A stretch of 9,499 nucleotides of DNA from an uncultured Clostridia bacterium (GTDB lineage Bacteria; Bacillota; Clostridia; Oscillospirales; Acutalibacteraceae): positions 1 to 9,499 of the forward strand of contig CALCYI010000028.1 in assembly GCA_937907605.1 (NCBI GenBank), written 5' to 3'. This document shows positions 5,456 to 9,499 of this stretch, piece by piece; within the stretch, counting starts at the first letter, position 1; each line of letters starts with the position of its first letter. The notes beneath the pieces were generated by a model that did not search any database, had not been told where the DNA came from, and saw only the letters and a list, made by a program, of their open reading frames with translations. The position numbers and the translations under genes were made by a program.

Positions 5456-5484
5456 ATAATATAACAAATATTAAAATAAGTCAA
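5456..5484 (-). promoter_or_regulatory. Promoter of the SigH-like gene
   Basis: On the minus strand, TTGACT (5479-5484), a 17-bp spacer and TATTAT (5456-5461). It looks like a housekeeping sigma-A promoter. I saw no clear Spo0A or AbrB site beside it. Confidence 0.6.
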
Positions 5485-5511
5485 CAGTTTTTAACGATAA
5501 TGGACAGTTTT

Positions 5512-5545
5512 GTAAAATGTTATAACTTAATTTTGTACATTTTAC
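5512..5545. other. 9-bp inverted repeat between ychF and the sigma factor gene
   Basis: GTAAAATGT (5512-5520) and ACATTTTAC (5537-5545) are perfect inverted copies separated by 16 AT-rich bases, just past the ychF stop and upstream of the sigma gene promoter. It could be a weak terminator for ychF, which has no better one, or a regulator site for the sigma gene. In so AT-rich a gap it could also be chance. Confidence 0.3.
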
Positions 5546-5553
5546 CGATTGTT

Positions 5554-6648
5554 TTACACATTGAATCTGAATAATACAATGTCGCCGTCCTTCATTACAT
5601 AATCCTTACCCTCTGAACGAACAAGTCCTTTTTCCTTTGCTACGTTCATAGAACCACATTCAATTAAATCCTCGTAGTTTACTACCTCGGCTCTTATGAA
5701 GCCTCTTTCAAAATCTGTATGAATTTTACCCGCTGCCTGAGGTGCTTTAGTACCTTTTTTGATGGTCCACGCTCTTACCTCGGGCTTGCCTGCTGTAAGG
5801 AAGCTAATAAGACCGAGCAGGGAATAGCTCTTCTTAATAAGCCTGTCGAGCCCTGACCTTTCAAGCCCCATATCCTCGAGGAACATTCGCTTTTCCTCAT
5901 CGTCAAGCTCTGCTATCTCCGCCTCCATCTCGGCGCATATAGGAAGCGTTTCCGATTTCTCTTCATCGGCGATTTCCTTTACTGCCTTGTAAAACTCATT
6001 ATTTTCAATACCGTCTAAAAAATCGTTCTCGCCCATATTACATGCGTAAATTACTGGCTTTATTGTGAGTAGAGAAACGTCTTTCAAATACTCTTTTTCA
6101 GAGTCTGTTATTTCAACTGACCTTGCGGTTTTGCCTTGTTCAAGCTCTGCCTTAAGACGTTCGAGGAATTCAACCTCTGCGGCAATTGATTTATCGCCCT
6201 TCATAGCTTTTTTCCTGCCGTCTATACGTCTTTGAAGTATGTCAAGGTCGGAGAGTATAAGCTCAAGGTTAATCGTCTCAATGTCTCTTTTAGGGTCTAT
6301 GCTTCCGTCAACGTGTGTAATATCGTCGTTTTCAAAGCAACGAACAACGTGAATAATTGCGTCAACCTCTCTGATGTGAGAGAGGAATTTGTTTCCGAGT
6401 CCTTCGCCGTTGCTTGCGCCCTTAACAAGTCCTGCTATATCAACGAATTCAATGGTCGCGGGCGTAAATTTATCCGGCTCGTACATCTCTGCAAGCTTAT
6501 CAAGTCTTTCGTCCGGTACGGATACCATTCCGACGTTAGGTTCTATTGTGCAGAAGGGGTAATTAGCGCTCTGAGCACCTGCATTTGTGATTGCGTTGAA
6601 GAGAGTGCTTTTGCCGACGTTGGGAAGTCCTACAATACCTAATTTCAT
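5554..6648 (-). CDS. ychF: Ribosome-associated ATPase YchF (OLA1 family)
   Basis: 364 residues, the usual length. It is an Obg-related P-loop protein that binds ATP better than GTP and associates with ribosomes; in bacteria it is linked to stress response and translation. Motifs: the P-loop GLPNVGKST (7-15), the G3 motif DIAGLVKGAS (70-79), and NMGE in ACNMGEND in place of the NKxD of GTPases, which is the known basis of the ATP preference. A coiled-coil insertion lies around 130-200, with basic and acidic helices. The C-terminal TGS domain contains RAWTIKKGTKAPQAAGKIHTDFERGFIRAEV, given here in outline, ending GDIVLFRFNV. All expected parts are present. AAGGAGAAA lies before the ATG. It has its own promoter, back to back with that of ilvB, and no functional link to the genes around it is apparent. 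Confidence 0.97.
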   Translation of the reverse strand: MKLGIVGLPNVGKSTLFNAITNAGAQSANYPFCTIEPNVGMVSVPDERLDKLAEMYEPDKFTPATIEFVDIAGLVKGASNGEGLGNKFLSHIREVDAIIHVVRCFENDDITHVDGSIDPKRDIETINLELILSDLDILQRRIDGRKKAMKGDKSIAAEVEFLERLKAELEQGKTARSVEITDSEKEYLKDVSLLTIKPVIYACNMGENDFLDGIENNEFYKAVKEIADEEKSETLPICAEMEAEIAELDDEEKRMFLEDMGLERSGLDRLIKKSYSLLGLISFLTAGKPEVRAWTIKKGTKAPQAAGKIHTDFERGFIRAEVVNYEDLIECGSMNVAKEKGLVRSEGKDYVMKDGDIVLFRFNV

Positions 6649-6679
6649 TCTATTTCTCCTTGGTGTATATTGCAGGTGT

Positions 6680-6708
6680 ATTATATACCAAATTTTTTCT
6701 TTTTACAA
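6680..6708 (-). promoter_or_regulatory. Promoter of ychF
   Basis: On the minus strand, TTGTAA (6703-6708), a 17-bp spacer and TATAAT (6680-6685). Its -35 box lies only 10 bp from that of the divergent ilvB promoter, so a protein bound between them could affect both. Confidence 0.7.
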
Positions 6709-6718
6709 GTGTTAATAC

Positions 6719-6735
6719 TTGACAAGCATTGTCAA
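6719..6735. promoter_or_regulatory. Operator-like dyad over the ilvB -35 box
   Basis: TTGACAA-GCA-TTGTCAA is a perfect 7-bp inverted repeat with a three-base centre. Its left arm is the -35 box itself, and its right arm fills the spacer. A dimeric repressor bound here would block ilvB. It does not match the CodY, Rex or CcpA consensus that I know. Part of the symmetry comes from the -35 box, but the right arm has no promoter reason to exist. Confidence 0.5.
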
Positions 6736-6747
6736 AAAGAATAAAAT
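6719..6747 (+). promoter_or_regulatory. Promoter of ilvBN
   Basis: TTGACA (6719-6724), a 17-bp spacer and TAAAAT (6742-6747). The leader is only about 35 bases, ending in AAAGGAGG 7 bases before the ATG at 6788. That is too short for the T-box or leader-peptide attenuator often found on branched-chain amino-acid genes. Confidence 0.8.
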
Positions 6748-6787
6748 ACTCTTACTTTTGAATTCATATACTGAAAGGAGGGGCTTT

Positions 6788-8449
6788 ATGAAGCTCACAG
6801 GCGCACAAATTGTTCTTGAAACGCTTAAGGAGCAAGGTGTTGATACCGTGTTCGGTTATCCGGGCGGTACAATACTCGAAATTTTTGACGAGCTCTATAA
6901 GTACGGCGATACCTTTAATCACGTGCTGACCGCTCACGAGCAGGGCGCTGCTCATGCTGCGGACGGTTATGCAAGGTCAACGGGTAAGGTCGGCGTGTGC
7001 TTTGCGACTTCAGGTCCCGGTTCGACTAATCTCGTTACGGGAATTGCTACCTCATATATGGATTCAATACCCGTTGTAGCAATCACCTGTAATGTTTCCA
7101 ACGCCCTTATCGGCAGGGACTCCTTCCAGGAGATTGATATTACGGGTATCACAATGCCGATAACCAAGCATAATTTTCAGGTTAAAAAGGTTGAGGATTT
7201 AGCGCCGTCAATTCGCAGGGCGTTTAAGATTGCCATGAGCGGACGTCCGGGACCCGTACTTATTGATATTTCAAAGGACGTTACCTCTGCCATGTGTGAA
7301 TATGAAAGCAAAGCGGCTCAGTCTGCCGAGCCTCCTCATAAGCCTTCGGTTAAATCCTATGAAAACGCTGCCGAGCTACTCAGTAAGGCTGAAAGACCGC
7401 TTATTTACGTAGGCGGAGGAGCAGTACTCAGCAGTTTAGGCGATGACCTTATAACCTTTGCTGAAAAGCTTGACGCACCCGTAGCTTCTACTCTTATGGG
7501 ACTCGGCGCTTTTCCATACGACCATCCGCTTCACCTCGGTTTAATCGGTATGCATGGGCGTTATGAGTGTAATAAGGCTGCGCATGACTGCGACGTTCTT
7601 ATTGCCTGCGGTGCACGCTTTTCCGATAGGGTTGCCGTGGACAGAAGAAAATTTGCACCAAATGCGGAGATAATCCATATTGACATTGACCCTGCCGAAA
7701 TGGATAAAAACATAAATGCAAAATATCATCTTAAAGGCAGCCTTAAGGATATTATTCCTGAACTGTGCGGATATATCGAACAGCAGGATCACAGCAAGTG
7801 GAAAAGTGAAATTGATTCATATCACAGACCTTTCGTTCAGAATCAAATCAGCGATTATGTCAATCCGCAGAAGCTTATTGAAACGATTGATTCATTAACC
7901 GAGGACGATACTATTATTGTAACCGACGTAGGTCAGCATCAGCTCTGGGCTGCACAGTTTTATAAGTTCAAGAAGCCGAGGACTCTTTTAACCTCGGGCG
8001 GACTCGGTACTATGGGTTATTCGCTCGGCGCATCAATCGGCGCTAAACTCGGAAAGCCTGCTTCAACCGTGGTTATGTTTGCGGGTGACGGAGGCTTTCA
8101 TATGAATCTCTCGGAGCTTGCTACGGTTGCATCGTACGGCGTTAATATAAAAATGTTCATTATGAATAACAGCGTACTCGGTATGGTACGTCAATGGCAG
8201 AAGATTTATCATGACGGACGTTTTTCGGATACGGAGCCGCGCAGAAAAACAGACTTTGTAAAGGTCGCGGAGGCGTTCGGAGTAAAGGCGTGCAGAATAA
8301 ACTGTAATGATGATATTGAAAGCGTTGTTAAGGATGCTTTGGCTTATGACGGTGCCGTGCTCGTTGATTGCAGAATAAGCCCTGATTCAAGCGTTTTGCC
8401 CATGATTTCAAGCGAGGGTAATCATACCGAACAGATTAATAATTTATAG
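6788..8449 (+). CDS. ilvB: Acetolactate synthase, large (catalytic) subunit
   Basis: 553 residues, normal for the family. It uses thiamine diphosphate to join two pyruvates to acetolactate, or pyruvate and 2-ketobutyrate to acetohydroxybutyrate, the first shared step of valine, leucine and isoleucine synthesis. Visible features: the N-terminal ThDP-binding PYR domain with FGYPGG (22-27) and catalytic Glu in AHEQGAAHAADGYAR (E51); the FAD-site motif ARFSDRV (276-282); and the C-terminal ThDP/Mg motif GDGGFHMN through MNN (433-461). Also MVRQWQ (466-471), with the Trp that lines the herbicide site in known enzymes. These AHAS-type FAD features argue against a catabolic AlsS or a related decarboxylase. 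The upstream in-frame ATG at 6719 overlaps the -35 box, so 6788, with AAAGGAGG, is the start. The ilvN gene follows after 9 bases. Confidence 0.96.
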   Translation: MKLTGAQIVLETLKEQGVDTVFGYPGGTILEIFDELYKYGDTFNHVLTAHEQGAAHAADGYARSTGKVGVCFATSGPGSTNLVTGIATSYMDSIPVVAITCNVSNALIGRDSFQEIDITGITMPITKHNFQVKKVEDLAPSIRRAFKIAMSGRPGPVLIDISKDVTSAMCEYESKAAQSAEPPHKPSVKSYENAAELLSKAERPLIYVGGGAVLSSLGDDLITFAEKLDAPVASTLMGLGAFPYDHPLHLGLIGMHGRYECNKAAHDCDVLIACGARFSDRVAVDRRKFAPNAEIIHIDIDPAEMDKNINAKYHLKGSLKDIIPELCGYIEQQDHSKWKSEIDSYHRPFVQNQISDYVNPQKLIETIDSLTEDDTIIVTDVGQHQLWAAQFYKFKKPRTLLTSGGLGTMGYSLGASIGAKLGKPASTVVMFAGDGGFHMNLSELATVASYGVNIKMFIMNNSVLGMVRQWQKIYHDGRFSDTEPRRKTDFVKVAEAFGVKACRINCNDDIESVVKDALAYDGAVLVDCRISPDSSVLPMISSEGNHTEQINNL

Positions 8450-8458
8450 GAGACTGCT

Positions 8459-8968
8459 ATGAAAGAAAGATTAGTTTTATCCGTTCTCGTTGATAACGAG
8501 AGCGGCGTTCTCCAGCGCGTTGCAAGCCTCTTTTCACGCAGGGGCTACAACATCTCCTCGCTCACCGTTTCCGAAACAGAGGACGAGGCGTTTTCAAGAA
8601 TGACGATTGACTGCGTTACCGAGCCCGAGAATTTCCGTCAGATTAAGCGTCAACTCGCAAAGCTTGAAATCGTTAAAAAGGTTTCCGAGCTTACTGCAGA
8701 AAATTCAGTATCCTCCGAGCTTCTGCTCGTAAAGGTTAAAGCAAAGGGACTTGAAAAGAAAAACGAGCTTCTTGCATTTAACGCTAAGTACGGCGCAAGG
8801 GTGCTTGACGTATCGCTTGAAACCGTAACCCTTGAATTTACGGGTGCGGGCGAAACGATTGACGAATTCATAAAGTATCTTTATGATAACTTCGGTATAG
8901 TTGAGCTTGCAAGAACGGGTATCACCTCGCTTCAGAGAGGCGAGGGCTCTTTCACCGACGATATATAA
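8459..8968 (+). CDS. ilvN: Acetolactate synthase, small (regulatory) subunit
   Basis: 169 residues, matching the IlvN/IlvH long form. It binds IlvB, raises its activity and carries valine feedback inhibition. An N-terminal ACT domain spans about 4-76 (LSVLVDNESGVLQRVASLF, then RRGYNISSLTV). N13, G16 and N31 align with E. coli IlvH N11, G14 and N29, positions where changes abolish valine inhibition, so feedback is likely kept. The C-terminal domain (about 84-160) includes ELLLVKVKA and the conserved GIVELARTG (146-154). Its ribosome site TAGGAGA overlaps the ilvB stop codon, so the two are translationally close, as expected for subunits of one complex. No ilvC or leu gene follows, unlike many branched-chain operons. 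Confidence 0.96.
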   Translation: MKERLVLSVLVDNESGVLQRVASLFSRRGYNISSLTVSETEDEAFSRMTIDCVTEPENFRQIKRQLAKLEIVKKVSELTAENSVSSELLLVKVKAKGLEKKNELLAFNAKYGARVLDVSLETVTLEFTGAGETIDEFIKYLYDNFGIVELARTGITSLQRGEGSFTDDI

Positions 8969-8991
8969 TAATGATTGCTGAGGATTAATAT

Positions 8992-9408
8992 ATGGAAAAT
9001 ACATTTGTACTTGATGAATATACACTCCAGAAGGGCTGGGGCTCAGAGGAGCAATACTGGTTTTCGGTTAATACTTATCATATTAGAAACCATTATGAAT
9101 TCGCCGACGTTGAAAGACCCGAGGATATGAGCGAGACGGAGTTTATGCTCTCTATGGGTTATATCCCGTATTTCAGAGTTAGCCGTATTGAGCTTGCAAA
9201 GGCATATATCAATGCGGTCGGAAGCGAAAAGCTTAAGTCAAAGCTTAATGCCGTCGAGAGCGATAGCGATTACATTGAAGCTTTCTGGAAGTATTATAAC
9301 GCCTATCCTCATCTTGCAGAGGGTTATGAGGAATTCCAGAATAACTACCTTATTAAAAAGGCTGTCGACTGGTGCGACGATAACGGAATTAAGTTTGTTG
9401 TTAAGTAA
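8992..9408 (+). CDS. Uncharacterised 138-residue protein, third gene of the ilvBN unit
   Basis: I do not recognise it with confidence. It is acidic and rich in Tyr, Trp and Phe, with no signal peptide or membrane helix, so cytoplasmic. The first half has YWFSVNTYHIRNHYEF and MGYIPYFRVSR. The second half looks helical and ends in a pattern (DYIEAFWKYYNAYP, then GYEEFQNN, then KKAVDWCDDNGIKFV) that faintly recalls the C-terminus of UPF0158-type proteins, where an aromatic helix precedes an A-x2-W-x2-[DE]-[NH]-x-I end. That link is by eye only. It starts 23 bases after ilvN with TGAGGA in front of the ATG. No terminator is seen between them, so it is probably cotranscribed. It need not act in amino-acid synthesis. 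A hairpin follows. Confidence 0.75.
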   Translation: MENTFVLDEYTLQKGWGSEEQYWFSVNTYHIRNHYEFADVERPEDMSETEFMLSMGYIPYFRVSRIELAKAYINAVGSEKLKSKLNAVESDSDYIEAFWKYYNAYPHLAEGYEEFQNNYLIKKAVDWCDDNGIKFVVK

Positions 9409-9410
9409 AT

Positions 9411-9450
9411 TAGTAGCTGCTTTTACGTTTGTAAAGGCAGCTAATTTAAT
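9411..9450 (+). terminator. Terminator after the ilvBN unit
   Basis: A 12-bp stem, AGCTGCTTTTAC / GTAAAGGCAGCT (9415-9426 with 9431-9442, one T-G pair), closes a GTTT loop. The following AATTTAATT is only a moderate T tract. It starts 6 bases after the stop codon of the 138-residue gene. Confidence 0.7.
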
Positions 9451-9471
9451 TGGTCTTCAGCACAGAATAAA

Positions 9472-9490
9472 CCCCCAGTTCTACTGGGGG
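9472..9490. other. GC-rich hairpin at the window edge
   Basis: A perfect 7-bp stem, CCCCCAG / CTGGGGG, with a TTCTA loop, in an AT-rich setting. On the minus strand it is followed by TTTATTC, so it may end a convergent gene beyond the window. Compact C/G stems in A-rich flanks also occur at the ends of IS200/IS605 elements. The window stops 9 bases later, so neither can be shown. Confidence 0.45.
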
Positions 9491-9499
9491 AATAAAAAC

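Noticed and set aside
6232..6642. Open frame of 136 residues opposite ychF
   Set aside because: It lies entirely in the antisense of a clearly conserved gene and has no ribosome site or recognisable motif.
8705..9025. Open frame of 106 residues opposite ilvN
   Set aside because: Antisense shadow of ilvN, which shows all family motifs.

Overview
The window reads as ordinary chromosome from a low-to-moderate-GC Gram-positive anaerobe, most likely a gut clostridium of the Ruminococcus/Oscillospiraceae type. The basis is inference: strong AGGAGG-type ribosome sites, TTGACA-17-TATAAT promoters, tRNA genes that encode their CCA ends, a SigH-like sigma factor, and a clostridial-type NlpC/P60 hydrolase. 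No species can be named from the sequence alone.

Layout. 1-80: two hairpins. 81-986 (-): ROK-family sugar kinase. 1114-1824 (+), divergent from it: a single-pass membrane protein whose outer domain looks ExbD/TolR-like and lies between Thr-rich segments. 1949-2638 (+): an NlpC/P60 peptidoglycan hydrolase without a signal peptide. 2639-3355: a tRNA region with tRNA-Ser(GCU) on the minus strand and tRNA-Ser(UGA), tRNA-Asp(GUC) and tRNA-Thr(GGU) on the plus strand. Its two near-consensus promoters diverge, and near-identical terminators close it at both ends. Between the left terminator and tRNA-Ser(GCU) lies a 98-bp structured element whose outer end includes a 16-bp exact copy of the tRNA 3' end. 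3353-4348 (-): membrane-anchored glycerophosphodiester phosphodiesterase. 4475-4759 (-): small protein with two zinc ribbons. 4868-5425 (-): SigH-like sigma factor. 5554-6648 (-): ychF, a ribosome-associated ATPase. 6788-9408 (+): acetolactate synthase genes ilvB and ilvN followed by a 138-residue uncharacterised gene. The window ends in a GC-rich hairpin that may be a terminator or the edge of something outside.

How the genes work together. IlvB and IlvN form the enzyme that commits carbon to valine, leucine and isoleucine. IlvN keeps the residues linked to valine feedback. The ilvB promoter carries a perfect dyad over its -35 box, which suggests operator control; I see no T-box leader. The other protein genes are mostly single transcription units with their own promoters and show no shared pathway. 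I found no CRISPR array, transposase, toxin-antitoxin pair or defence cluster. The most unusual items are the tRNA-end duplication with its structured element, the ExbD-like membrane protein, the asparagine at the presumed catalytic position of the ROK kinase, and the ilvB/ychF divergent control region.
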